Origin: CAYUHK01 sp964475165
GTDB taxonomy: Bacteria; Verrucomicrobiota; Kiritimatiellia; JAAZAB01
Reading direction: 5' to 3'
Assembly (NCBI GenBank): GCA_964475165.1
Contig: CAYYVN010000005.1
Location: 1-64,000, forward strand
Length of the DNA stretch: 64,000 bases
In this document: positions 50,486 through 58,810 of the stretch, piece by piece
Position numbering within the stretch: the first letter of the stretch is position 1
How the letters are laid out: each line of letters starts with the position of its first letter
The notes under the pieces: model-generated
What the model was told of the DNA's origin: nothing
Databases searched by the model: none
The model's input: the letters and a program-made list of their open reading frames with translations, nothing else
Position numbers and translations under genes: made by a program

Positions 50486-51277
50486 ATGAAAGGCGCCCCG
50501 ACGGTCATGTTCAAAAAACGAGCCTCCCCACAATATGGATCTCACGCTTGGCGGCGCGCTATCATCGGCCTGCTGATCCTCTTGCTGGCCGGGGCGGCCT
50601 GGGGCAGGATCTTCTGGAGACAGGCGCCGGGAATGGGCCGGAGCGTCTTTGAATCCACGCCTGAATGGCAGCGCCTCTATCAGGCCCAAGTGCGTATCAA
50701 CGGCAGCCGGGGAGACCTGGCTATCATGGGCTGCGCTCAACCGTTGACGCAGGTCATGGCGCAACTGCACAAGGCTTTTGAAGCTTACGATCCGCAAATC
50801 AATTTATCGCCTGCGGCCGACGCGGGCTGGTGTTTGATCCGCACCCCCGAAAGCGCCCTGCGCATCCTGGCTTTAAGCCCGGCCGCCGAAGGCCAGACGC
50901 TGCTGTTTATTATCACTCAAGCCTGGAGCGATGTACGGCGGGCGGCGCAAACTCCCACCAGAGATCCTCAAGCCAGGTGGCCCGTCTATGCCGGCAGCCG
51001 CCCCCACATCTATGTGGAAAATGAAAGCGCTGCTATCCGCCTGGAAATAGCCAGCGCCGCTGAACGCCCGGCCCGCATCGGTGCTTTCTTTGAAGGCGCG
51101 CTCGCCCAGGCTGGTTACCAACGCCTGCTGGGTTCGGCCTCGGCCCAGCCGCCGTCAGATACCCACTGGGCAGTATTTCAGAAAGGCCCGGAGCTCTGCT
51201 GCCTGCTGATTCAAGCAGCGGCCACAGAGCCGGAGTCCACAATTACGCTATTGCATAAGCGGCTCCAAATGAAATAA
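50486..51277 (+). CDS. Single-pass membrane protein in Tad locus, unknown
   Basis: The 263-residue protein has one N-terminal transmembrane helix (AIIGLLILLLAGAAWGRIFW) and an extracytoplasmic domain of about 220 residues. It has alternating hydrophobic strands (GWCLIRTPESALRILALSP, QTLLFIITQAW, CLLIQAAA). I do not recognise a family. Its place between TadE-like and CpaB-like genes suggests a role in Tad pilus assembly or its regulation. Confidence 0.6.
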   Translation: MKGAPTVMFKKRASPQYGSHAWRRAIIGLLILLLAGAAWGRIFWRQAPGMGRSVFESTPEWQRLYQAQVRINGSRGDLAIMGCAQPLTQVMAQLHKAFEAYDPQINLSPAADAGWCLIRTPESALRILALSPAAEGQTLLFIITQAWSDVRRAAQTPTRDPQARWPVYAGSRPHIYVENESAAIRLEIASAAERPARIGAFFEGALAQAGYQRLLGSASAQPPSDTHWAVFQKGPELCCLLIQAAATEPESTITLLHKRLQMK

Positions 51278-51324
51278 ACTCTGTCGGAAGACGATTCTGG
51301 GAGACTCCCCAAGGAGATGGAAAT

Positions 51325-52125
51325 ATGAAACAGAAATGGGTGCTGATCATCGCCATCCTCGCCGGCCTGAGCGCTTTTTGGCTAACCGGCCATTACCTGC
51401 AGAAAGAAAAAAATAAAATCATGGCGGCCAGCCACCAGATCATGGTCGTCGTGGCGGCCAATGATTTGCCGGCTGGATCGGTGCTAAAAAACACTGACTT
51501 GGCCAAGAACCTCGTCTTTCAGAGCGCCGTTGGCGACCGCGCCGTGCTCCCGGAAGCGGTTCGTGAAATCATCGGCAAAAAACTGCGCTACACTATCCGG
51601 CGCGGTGATCCCCTGCAGTGGTCCGATGTGGATGTCTTGCGGCCCGGCGAAGTTGGCCTGGCCGAAATGATCAATCCCAACATGCGTGCCGTTTCCATCT
51701 CCGTGGATGCGGTATCATCCGTCAGCGGCATGATCAAACCCAATGACCGCGTCGATATCCTCGGCACCTTCTCCTTTCCGACGGCGGATAGCGCCGGCGG
51801 CACCGAAACCGTCACCCTGACGATCCTCCAGGATGTCACCGTGCTGGCCACCGGCCAAATGCTCGCCCGCAGCGCGGCGGCCACCAAAAGCGGCTTCACG
51901 CCCACCAGCTACAGCACGCTCACTTTCGAGGTCACACCCCGCGAGGCGGAATTGATGATCTTTGCCCAATCCATCAAGGGGCGATTACATTTGACGCTGC
52001 GCAACCCGGAAGATGTCTCTTTTGTGACCGATCTGCCCTCGATCAACTTCGAGCATCTCCATCAAAAATTGCCGGAGTTGAACCTGTTTCGCCAACGCCA
52101 TATTCGCCACAAACAAGACCTGTAG
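51325..52125 (+). CDS. cpaB: CpaB/RcpC pilus assembly protein (SAF domain)
   Basis: The 266-residue protein has an N-terminal transmembrane helix (WVLIIAILAGLSAFWLTGHYL) and the SAF-like domain at about 38-105 (VVAANDLPAGSVLKNTDLAK). MRAVSISVDAVSSVSGMIKPNDRVDILGTFSF follows, a hallmark of CpaB. CpaB/RcpC links the secretin CpaC/RcpA to peptidoglycan or the assembly machine. The secretin gene that normally follows cpaB is absent here; the ATPase gene comes next. An AAGGAGATG ribosome site precedes the ATG. Confidence 0.88.
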   Translation: MKQKWVLIIAILAGLSAFWLTGHYLQKEKNKIMAASHQIMVVVAANDLPAGSVLKNTDLAKNLVFQSAVGDRAVLPEAVREIIGKKLRYTIRRGDPLQWSDVDVLRPGEVGLAEMINPNMRAVSISVDAVSSVSGMIKPNDRVDILGTFSFPTADSAGGTETVTLTILQDVTVLATGQMLARSAAATKSGFTPTSYSTLTFEVTPREAELMIFAQSIKGRLHLTLRNPEDVSFVTDLPSINFEHLHQKLPELNLFRQRHIRHKQDL

Positions 52126-52148
52126 TCCATCAGGCTAGCGGGGCCAGT

Positions 52149-53828
52149 ATGAAACTTGAAATCCGCCAACCAAACGGCAAGGCCGAAAGACATGCCCTGG
52201 TCTACGGGGTCTATCCGCTGGGCACGGAAGAGGGCAATAAAATCGTGCTGCAGGATAGCCAGGTGGGGCGGCGCCATGCCATCTTGGTGGTCGGGCGCGA
52301 TGGTTTCTGGGTTGAAGATCTCGGCCATCAAACCGGCACCTTCATTGATGAGCAACGCGTCTGCGGGCGCAGCGCCGTATTGCCCGGGCAACAAATCCGG
52401 ATCGGAACCCATAGTTTTATCATTCATACCAGCCCCGCCGAGGCCCCTTTGATTCCGGCAGCCCAGCCAACCAGCGCGGCCGCCCCGGCGGCGCAGAGCG
52501 CCCCGCCCAAGGACCTCCCGACCCCAGATCAGGCGGCGCCGCAAGCAGCCCAGAAACAACAGATCAAAAAACAGATTCACGAAGAATTACTGGAACGCTT
52601 GGATATCAAGCGCCTGACCGCCGCCCATATCCAGGAAGCGGAGCTGCATCAGCGCACCTTGCAGGCCCTGGAACAGATCGTACAAGATATTCAAGCCCGT
52701 TTGCCGCGCTGGATTGAGCCCCGCACGCTGATCAATGAAATCTACCATGAGGCCGTGGGCCTGGGCCCATTGGAGGAGTTGCTGGCCGATGAAGAAATCA
52801 CCGAAATAATGGTTAACCGGCATGACCAAATCTATGTGGAAAAACAAGGCAAGCTGCTGCAGACCGACCGCGTCTTCATGGATGATGGTTCGGTCTTGGC
52901 CATCATGGAGCGTATCGTGGCCCCCATTGGCCGGCGCATAGATGAGAGCCAGCCCTATGTGGATGCGCGTCTCAAGGATGGCTCGCGCGTCAACGCCATC
53001 ATTGCCCCGCTGGCCTTAAGCGGCCCTTGCTTAACCATCCGCAAGTTTTCCAAGAGCCCGCTGGTCATCGAGGATTTGATCCGCTTCGGCACGATCGCGC
53101 CGCAGATGGCCGAGTTCCTGCAGCTCTGCGTGCTGCTGCGTAAAAATATCATCGTGGCCGGAGGCACTGGTTCGGGTAAGACAACTTTCCTCAATGTGCT
53201 CAGCTCGTTTCTGCCGCAGACGGATCGCATCATCACCATCGAGGATTCGGCCGAATTGCGCCTTTCCCAGGCGCATGTCGTGCGTTTGGAATCGCGCCCG
53301 CCCAACATCGAAGGGCGGGGGGCGGTGACCATCCGCGACCTGATGCGCAATGCCCTGCGCATGCGCCCTGATCGGCTGGTGATCGGCGAATGCCGCGGCG
53401 GCGAAACCTTGGATATGCTCCAGGCCATGAACACCGGCCATGACGGCTCCATGACCACGGTCCATGCCAACTCGCCGCGGGATGTTATCTCCCGCCTGGA
53501 AACCATGACGCTCATGTCGGGCATGGAACTGCCCGCGCGCGCCATTCGCGAACAGATCGGCTCGGCCATCCATCTCATCATCCAAACCGCCCGCCTCAGC
53601 GATGGCACGCGCAAGGTCACCAATATCACGGAAATCTCCGGCCTGGAAGGTGAGCGGATCACCATGCAAGATATTTTTGTTTTCACGCAGACGGGCCTCG
53701 ATCAGCAAGGTCGGGTCCAGGGACAGATGTCGGCCACCGGCTCAGTGCCCACCTTCGTCGAGGAATTCAAAATCCGGGGATTGGCGCTGGATATGAACAT
53801 CTTCAATCAACGCCTATGGAAGCCTTAA
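52149..53828 (+). CDS. tadA: Tad pilus ATPase (CpaF/TadA) with N-terminal FHA domain
   Basis: The 559-residue protein has an FHA fold at about 1-95 (PLGTEEGNKIVLQDSQVGRRHAILV, then GTFIDEQRV and LPGQQIRIGTHSF), an Ala/Pro-rich linker to about 140, and the type II/IV secretion ATPase core. The core has Walker A GGTGSGKTT at about 337-345, IEDSAELRL, the Asp and His boxes around RPDRLVIGECRGGE, and TGHDGSMTTVHANSP. It powers Tad pilus extension. In FHA domains that bind phosphothreonine the Arg of GR, the Ser of SxxH and the Asn of NG are key. Here they are Thr26, Gly40 and Thr62, so binding may be lost or altered. It overlaps tadB by 13 bases. Confidence 0.9.
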   Translation: MKLEIRQPNGKAERHALVYGVYPLGTEEGNKIVLQDSQVGRRHAILVVGRDGFWVEDLGHQTGTFIDEQRVCGRSAVLPGQQIRIGTHSFIIHTSPAEAPLIPAAQPTSAAAPAAQSAPPKDLPTPDQAAPQAAQKQQIKKQIHEELLERLDIKRLTAAHIQEAELHQRTLQALEQIVQDIQARLPRWIEPRTLINEIYHEAVGLGPLEELLADEEITEIMVNRHDQIYVEKQGKLLQTDRVFMDDGSVLAIMERIVAPIGRRIDESQPYVDARLKDGSRVNAIIAPLALSGPCLTIRKFSKSPLVIEDLIRFGTIAPQMAEFLQLCVLLRKNIIVAGGTGSGKTTFLNVLSSFLPQTDRIITIEDSAELRLSQAHVVRLESRPPNIEGRGAVTIRDLMRNALRMRPDRLVIGECRGGETLDMLQAMNTGHDGSMTTVHANSPRDVISRLETMTLMSGMELPARAIREQIGSAIHLIIQTARLSDGTRKVTNITEISGLEGERITMQDIFVFTQTGLDQQGRVQGQMSATGSVPTFVEEFKIRGLALDMNIFNQRLWKP

Positions 53829-54715
53829 CACATAACAGCCTCATCTGGATCATTCCGGCCCTGTATTTGATCTGTTTTGGCGGACTGGCCTACACCTTCA
53901 TCCAGGCCCTGCTGGCTGGGGCGGACAGCTACGCCAGCGTCTACACGGAACAAACCGCGCAGCAGTTCGCGGACCTTTTCTTCTTCATCCCTTCGCGGCG
54001 CATCCTGGAACTCACCTGGACCGCCGCGCTCACTGTTTTTGTGATCGTCTTTTTGGCGCTCGGTAATTTTCAAACGCTCGCCGGCGTGCTGCGCGGGCTG
54101 GTGCTGGGCGGCAGCGGCGCACTTTTAATTCTGGCTCTTCCACGGCGGGCGGTGCGCATCTTCAAGGAACGGCGACGCCAACGCTTCAACCAGCAGCTGG
54201 TGGATGCGCTGCTGACTATGAGCAATGCCCTGCGCGCCGGGGCCAGCATCCTGCAGGCCTTCGAACATATCGTCCGCGAAGGGCTCAACCCCATTGCGCT
54301 GGAATTTTCGCTCTTTCTGCAGCAGATACGGATTGGGGTCAAGTTCGAGGAAGCCCTCCACAATCTGGATCAGCGTGTTAATAGCGAGGATCTCACGCTG
54401 ATGATTGGCGCCATTGGTATCGCCCGCCAGACCGGGGGCAACCTCACCGAAGTGTTCGAAAAAATCTCCGCCACCATTCGCGAGCGGATACGCATCCAGG
54501 AACGCGTCCAAGCGTTAACCGCCCAAGGCCGCCTGCAGGGCATCGTGGTGGGGCTCATGCCGGTCGGGTTGATCATCATCATGTTCCTGCTGGACCCCAC
54601 CATGATGACGGCCTTTTTCACGACGCCACTGGGGATCTTGGTTGGTTTATTGGTCTTAGCGCTGGAAGTGGTCGGCGCGCTGTTGATCCGCAAAATCATC
54701 CGCATTGATATTTGA
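53816..54715 (+). CDS. tadB: Tad pilus platform protein TadB
   Basis: The 299-residue membrane protein has N-terminal hydrophobic segments (LIWIIPALYLICFGGLAYTF). The GspF-like core is RFNQQLVDALLTMSNALRAGASILQAFEHIVREGLNPI and RTGGNLTEVFEKISATIRERIRIQERV. Two C-terminal membrane helices follow (LMPVGLIIIMFLLDP and LVGLLVLALEVVGALLI). It forms the inner-membrane base with TadC above the ATPase. The start overlaps the ATPase gene's end. Confidence 0.88.
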   Translation: MEALTHNSLIWIIPALYLICFGGLAYTFIQALLAGADSYASVYTEQTAQQFADLFFFIPSRRILELTWTAALTVFVIVFLALGNFQTLAGVLRGLVLGGSGALLILALPRRAVRIFKERRRQRFNQQLVDALLTMSNALRAGASILQAFEHIVREGLNPIALEFSLFLQQIRIGVKFEEALHNLDQRVNSEDLTLMIGAIGIARQTGGNLTEVFEKISATIRERIRIQERVQALTAQGRLQGIVVGLMPVGLIIIMFLLDPTMMTAFFTTPLGILVGLLVLALEVVGALLIRKIIRIDI

Positions 54716-54755
54716 AGAAGAGCAGCGCAAACGCTGCTGGGAAGGATGCTGAAAA

Positions 54756-55673
54756 ATGCTCAGCCTGTTCCTGCAATTGCTTTGGGCCGTTTTTGTGACC
54801 GGCCTGGTATGGTATAGCTTGCGGGCCGCCCATAAGATCACCTATATCACCCTCGCCGATGGCCGCCGCCAGGAAAGACGCTTACCCTTCCTGCTCGGCC
54901 TGCTCCTGCCGCTGACGCCCTCTTGCACTCGCTGGTTCAGCGGTCCACGCTTCCAGGCCATACGCCAGCGGCTGCAGGCGCGCCTCACCTCCGCCGGCTT
55001 CGAGGATGCCATGGCGGCCGAGGAATTTCTGGCCCTGCGGATTCTTTGCCCGGCACTCTGCGCGCCGGTTTTAATCATGGTTATGGTGGGTTTTTTTGCA
55101 CTGGTCCATGGCTCGCTGGAAGAGCCTGTCCGGAGCCGAATCATCTTTTTAGCCCTGGCCATAGTGCTCTGGATGATCCTCTATCCCCATTTCTGGCTCA
55201 AACAGGCCATTGCCCGGCGCCATCAAATGATCGTTAAGGCCCTGCCCTTTGTGATCGATCTTTTGACGCTCTCCGTCGAGGCCGGGTTAGATTTCATGAC
55301 CGCCATTAAAAACATCATCAACCGCCGCGCCCTCGATCCTCTCGGCGAAGAGCTCGCCCGAGTCCTCTTTGAAATCCAACTCGGCAAAACGCGTCGGGCC
55401 GCCCTGCGCACCATGGCTGATCGTCTCCGCCAGCCGGATATTCAATCCCTGGTGACGGCTCTGGCGCAGGCCGATGAGCTGGGTGTTAGCATCGGCACTA
55501 TTTTGCGCGTACAAGCGGACCAGATTCGCGGGCGGCGCTTCATGCGCGCCGAGAAACTGGCCAATGAAGCGCCGGTAAAAATGCTCTTTCCCCTGGTGGC
55601 CTGTATTTTTCCGGCCGTCTTCTTGATCCTCCTGGGGCCCATCATACTCCAGATGCTGCACCAGGCCTTTTAA
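54756..55673 (+). CDS. tadC: Tad pilus platform protein TadC
   Basis: The 305-residue membrane protein shows the TadC pattern: KALPFVIDLLTLSVEAGLDFMTAIKNI and LADELGVSIGTILRVQADQIRGRRFMRAEK-type segments. A last membrane pair follows (MLFPLVACIFPAVFLILLGPIILQM). It is the partner of TadB. It is separated from tadB by 40 bases and followed after 20 bases by a small charged protein. Confidence 0.88.
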   Translation: MLSLFLQLLWAVFVTGLVWYSLRAAHKITYITLADGRRQERRLPFLLGLLLPLTPSCTRWFSGPRFQAIRQRLQARLTSAGFEDAMAAEEFLALRILCPALCAPVLIMVMVGFFALVHGSLEEPVRSRIIFLALAIVLWMILYPHFWLKQAIARRHQMIVKALPFVIDLLTLSVEAGLDFMTAIKNIINRRALDPLGEELARVLFEIQLGKTRRAALRTMADRLRQPDIQSLVTALAQADELGVSIGTILRVQADQIRGRRFMRAEKLANEAPVKMLFPLVACIFPAVFLILLGPIILQMLHQAF

Positions 55674-55693
55674 CGCAGATACTGGGAGGGGAG

Positions 55694-55987
55694 ATGACTA
55701 CACCTGGCAAACCTTTGAAAAGCGCCGCCGAATTGGCCCTCGAACGCCTGGCCCAGCGCGGCGGCGCTATGAGCGTCTTATCCGCCCAGCAGAAAGCGGC
55801 CCTGGCAGAAATCGAACGCGCGGCCCAGGCCAAGCTCGCTGAGCTGGAAATCATGGGGCGCGCCCGGCTGGCCGAAGCGGCCGAAGATCCTCAGAAAATG
55901 GAGACGGTCATGGCCACCCAACGCGCGGCCAGGGAAAAGATCAAGGCGCGCGCCGCCGCCGCCAAAGAACGTATCCGCCAAAGCTAA
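55694..55987 (+). CDS. Small charged coiled-coil protein, unknown
   Basis: The 97-residue protein has no membrane helix or signal. It is rich in Ala, Glu, Arg and Lys (ALAEIERAAQAKLAELEIMGRARLAEAAE and AREKIKARAAAAKERIRQ) and is predicted to be one or two long helices, probably a coiled coil. GGGAGGGGAG precedes its ATG. It ends the Tad row, but a role in pili is only suggested by position. Confidence 0.6.
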   Translation: MTTPGKPLKSAAELALERLAQRGGAMSVLSAQQKAALAEIERAAQAKLAELEIMGRARLAEAAEDPQKMETVMATQRAAREKIKARAAAAKERIRQS

Positions 55988-56070
55988 CTCAGGCCCGGCG
56001 GCCCACTATCACAAAACGGCCGCGGCCAAAGGGGCGCGCTAAGGCGGCCTGACCCAGGCAATTTTCTCGA

Positions 56071-56099
56071 TTGCCATTAGGCGGGGAGCGCGTTAGAGT
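56071..56099 (+). promoter_or_regulatory. Putative promoter of ADTH synthase-DHQ synthase II operon
   Basis: TTGCCA (56071-56076), 17 bases, TAGAGT (56094-56099), about 50 bases before the ATG. The boxes match the lipoprotein promoter at 12397 in form (TTGCCN-17-TAGAGT), though here with a normal leader. The region 55988-56147 holds no gene. Confidence 0.5.
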
Positions 56100-56147
56100 A
56101 TGAACCATCTTGCGCTAAAATTACAGTTAAAATAGGGATTGAAAGTC

Positions 56148-56951
56148 ATGATGACCGGAAAACGCATTCGCTTGGAACGCATCCTTAATCGCACCACTGG
56201 TAAAACCGTTATTGTTCCCATGGACCACGGCGTCACGGTGGGGCCAATCGCTGGCCTGATCGATATGAAACAGGCCGTGGATAACGTCGTTAATGGCGGC
56301 GCCAATGCCATCATCCTGCATAAGGGCATGGTCCAAGCCTCCCATCGCCAAGCGGGCGAGGATATCGGTCTGATTGTGCACCTCTCGGCCAGCACCTCGC
56401 TGGCGCCTAATCCGGCCGGCAAAGTACTGACCTGCTCAGTGGAAGAAGCCATTCAGCTCGGCGCCGACGGCGTCTCCATTCATGTCAACCTGGGTGCCCC
56501 CACCGAGGGTGAAATGCTGGATCAATTTGGTCAGGTCTCCAAAGCCTGCACCCAATGGGGCCTGCCGCTGATCGCCATGATCTATACCCGGGGCGCCAAG
56601 ATCAAAAGTGAATTCGATGTTCAATACGTCAAACATGCCGCCCGGGTGGGCGCTGAGCTCGGCGCCGATATCGTCAAGGTGAATTACACGGGTAGCGCCA
56701 GCTCCTTCGCGGAAGTAACCGCCGGCTGCCCGGTGCCGGTGGTGATCGCCGGCGGCGAAAAGCTGGATTCGGATGTCGCTATTCTCTCCATGGTCGAGAA
56801 TGCCATGCGCGCCGGCGGGGCGGGTGTCTCCATCGGCCGCAATGCCTTTCAACACTCAGATCCCTGCCGCATGGTCGCGGCTATCTGTCGCATGGTGCAC
56901 GAGCAAATCCCGGCCCAGGAAGCGCTCGCCTTTATCAAGGAGCAAAAGTGA
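56148..56951 (+). CDS. ADTH synthase-like class I aldolase (archaeal shikimate entry)
   Basis: The 267-residue protein resembles 2-amino-3,7-dideoxy-D-threo-hept-6-ulosonate synthase (MJ0400 type) and related DhnA-type aldolases. VPMDHGVTVGP contains Asp26, IYTRGAK contains Tyr146, and ADIVKVNYTG contains the Schiff-base Lys177. The spacing agrees with the Asp33, Tyr153, Lys184 set I recall for MJ0400. It would join a deoxyhexulose-phosphate with aspartate semialdehyde. Fructose-bisphosphate aldolase is the alternative, but its neighbour encodes the matching next step. Start: ATG at 56148, after AGGG. Confidence 0.82.
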   Translation: MMTGKRIRLERILNRTTGKTVIVPMDHGVTVGPIAGLIDMKQAVDNVVNGGANAIILHKGMVQASHRQAGEDIGLIVHLSASTSLAPNPAGKVLTCSVEEAIQLGADGVSIHVNLGAPTEGEMLDQFGQVSKACTQWGLPLIAMIYTRGAKIKSEFDVQYVKHAARVGAELGADIVKVNYTGSASSFAEVTAGCPVPVVIAGGEKLDSDVAILSMVENAMRAGGAGVSIGRNAFQHSDPCRMVAAICRMVHEQIPAQEALAFIKEQK

Positions 56952-57940
56952 AACAAGCCTGGGTGACCGTCAGTCCCTGGAACAAGGAACTGGTTGTGGC
57001 GGCCATTGAGAGCGGGGCCGATGCGGTGCTGGTGGCTAAAGGCGACACGCCGCGCGTGAAGGAACTGGGCCGTATCACCACCGTCGCCGAGGATGGCGAT
57101 ATAGTCTTGGGCAAAGATGTGATCCGCTTGGATATCCAATCCAAGGCGGATGAACAACGCGCCGCGGCCGTGCCGCACGATATCACGCTCCTGCTGCGCA
57201 TGCAGGATTGGACCATTATCCCCCTGGAGAATCTGCTGGCACAGCGCGAGCGCCTCATGGCCGAGGCGCGCACTCTGGAGGAGGCGCGCACCATGCTGGG
57301 CGTTTTAGAAAAGGGCGTCGATGGGATCCTCATCAATAGTCTGGATCCCCAAAGCGTGCGCCAGATTGTGGCCCTGGTGCATGGCGTCTCGCCGACGGTT
57401 GAGCTTGTGCCGGCCACCATCACGCGCATTGAGGCCAGCGGCATGGGCGATCGCGTTTGCGTGGATACTTGCACGGCCATGCAGATCGGTGAAGGGATGC
57501 TGGTGGGCAACACCAGCAGTGCTTTTTTTCTGGTGCATGCCGAAACCCTTGAAAACCCCTATGTGGCCGCGCGCCCCTTCCGCGTGAATGCCAGCGCTGT
57601 GCACGCCTATATCTTGCGGCCCGGCAATAAAACATCCTATCTTTCCGACTTACGGGTCGGAGATGAAATGCTGATCATCAATGCTCAGGGGCAAACGCAT
57701 ACGGCGCATATCGGGCGCTGTAAAATCGAGATCCGCCCCCTGCTGCTGGTGCAAGCGGAGGTCGGAGGGCAGGAAATCTCCATCGTCCTCCAAAACGCCG
57801 AGACGATCAACCTCGTGCAACCCGATGGCCAACCGATCTCCGTAACGCGCCTCCAACCCGGCGCTAAAGTTCTGGTTCATCTGCAAGAAGGCGGCCGACA
57901 TTTCGGCATGAAAATCTCCGAAACGCTGCAGGAACTATAG
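56948..57940 (+). CDS. 3-dehydroquinate synthase II (archaeal type)
   Basis: The 330-residue protein has the AroB' pattern: ESGADAVLVAKGD, VDGILINSLDPQSVRQIV, ELVPATITRIEASGMGDRVCVDTCTAMQIGEGMLVGNTSS and FRVNASAVHAYILRPGNKTSYLSDLRVGDEM. It converts the ADTH product to 3-dehydroquinate with NAD, bypassing DAHP synthase and AroB. The start overlaps the aldolase stop by 4 bases (ATGA). The 3' end overlaps the opposite tRNA deaminase by 6 bases. This pathway is standard in methanogens and known in only some bacteria. Confidence 0.9.
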   Translation: MKQAWVTVSPWNKELVVAAIESGADAVLVAKGDTPRVKELGRITTVAEDGDIVLGKDVIRLDIQSKADEQRAAAVPHDITLLLRMQDWTIIPLENLLAQRERLMAEARTLEEARTMLGVLEKGVDGILINSLDPQSVRQIVALVHGVSPTVELVPATITRIEASGMGDRVCVDTCTAMQIGEGMLVGNTSSAFFLVHAETLENPYVAARPFRVNASAVHAYILRPGNKTSYLSDLRVGDEMLIINAQGQTHTAHIGRCKIEIRPLLLVQAEVGGQEISIVLQNAETINLVQPDGQPISVTRLQPGAKVLVHLQEGGRHFGMKISETLQEL

Positions 57941-58396
57941 CGCGTCTGAGCGTCGGCGGCCGGCGAGCGGTTTCTGGCGCACGCTTTTAAAAAAATCCTG
58001 TAAGAGCGCGCGGCATTCATCCAGCAGAACGCCCCCGCTAACTTCCGGTCCCTGTAATATGCCGCTATGCTGCGGATCCGGAGCGCCAAAAACCACGCGC
58101 GGAATCCGTGCCAAGACAATGGCCCCGCTGCACATGGGGCAAGGTTCCTTGGTGACATAGAGCACTGTGCCGGCCAGCCGCCAATCGCCCAGCGCCGCCG
58201 CGGCCTGCGTGATAGCAATCATCTCGGCATGCGCGGTCGGGTCTTTGAGGCGTTCCACCTGATTGTGGGCTTGAGCAATGAGGGTGGTCCCCTGCAGGAT
58301 CACAGCCCCGATGGGCACATCACCCGTCGCGGCGGCCTGTTGCGCCTGCCGCAGCGCGCGCCGCATCCAAAGTTCATCGTGCCCTTGCTGCGCCAT
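57935..58396 (-). CDS. tadA: tRNA-specific adenosine deaminase
   Basis: The 153-residue protein (not the pilus TadA) deaminates A34 to inosine in tRNA-Arg. It has the zinc/catalytic motif PTAHAEMIAI (HAE) and KEPCPMCSGAIV (PCxxC), with DVPIGAVI upstream. The ATG at 58396 follows AGGGAG; an ATG seven codons upstream is less likely. It converges on the DHQ synthase II gene. Confidence 0.92.
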   Translation of the reverse strand: MAQQGHDELWMRRALRQAQQAAATGDVPIGAVILQGTTLIAQAHNQVERLKDPTAHAEMIAITQAAAALGDWRLAGTVLYVTKEPCPMCSGAIVLARIPRVVFGAPDPQHSGILQGPEVSGGVLLDECRALLQDFFKSVRQKPLAGRRRSDAL

Positions 58397-58495
58397 GCTG
58401 TTTTCTCCCTGCATGCCAACATGCTACTCCAGCCGCCGCGGCAGCTCAATCCCATTTCGCGGGGCAGCCATCCCTAAGCGCCCGCCAATTCCTGC

Positions 58496-58525
58496 TTGAC
58501 CTGCTCCCCGCTCCCGCTTTAGCAT
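58496..58525 (+). promoter_or_regulatory. Putative promoter of tatA-atp operon
   Basis: TTGACC (58496-58501), 18 bases, TAGCAT (58520-58525), about 80 bases before the tatA start. The -10 box lies inside the inverted repeat described in the next entry, so the two may act together. Confidence 0.45.
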
Positions 58526-58538
58526 ATTAAGCTAAAGC
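58516..58538 (+). repeat. Inverted repeat overlapping the tatA promoter
   Basis: GCTTTAGC (58516-58523), 7 bases, GCTAAAGC (58531-58538). It overlaps the proposed -10 box of the tatA-ATP synthase operon. It could be an operator. It has no T-tract, and no gene upstream is transcribed towards it, so termination is unlikely. Confidence 0.5.
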
Positions 58539-58608
58539 TAGTTTGGCGCAGGGCTGAGCCGCGCCGGTTATGGGGGCCGGACAAGAGTCCCCGCACGAAG
58601 GAGGGCGC

Positions 58609-58791
58609 ATGGCCAATATCGGCTGGTCAGAAATTCTACTGATTGCGGTGGTGATTGTGCTGCTGTTCGGCGCTCGCAAGCTGCCGGGCCTGATGCGCGC
58701 CCTGGGACGCAGTGTGAGCGAATTCAAAAAAGGACGTGCTGAGGGCGCCCAGCCGGATGATAAATCACAGGAGCCGCCCCCGGCGACTTAA
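58609..58791 (+). CDS. tatA: Twin-arginine translocation protein TatA
   Basis: TatA forms the pore of the Tat pathway, which exports folded proteins. The 60-residue protein has a short N-terminal membrane helix (SEILLIAVVIVLLF), the FGARKLPGLMRALG hinge-amphipathic helix, and a polar tail. A strong AAGGAGGG site precedes the ATG. TatC is not in the window. It leads the ATP synthase row by 19 bases. Confidence 0.92.
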   Translation: MANIGWSEILLIAVVIVLLFGARKLPGLMRALGRSVSEFKKGRAEGAQPDDKSQEPPPAT

Positions 58792-58810
58792 ACCGGCCGC
58801 CAGCATCCGC

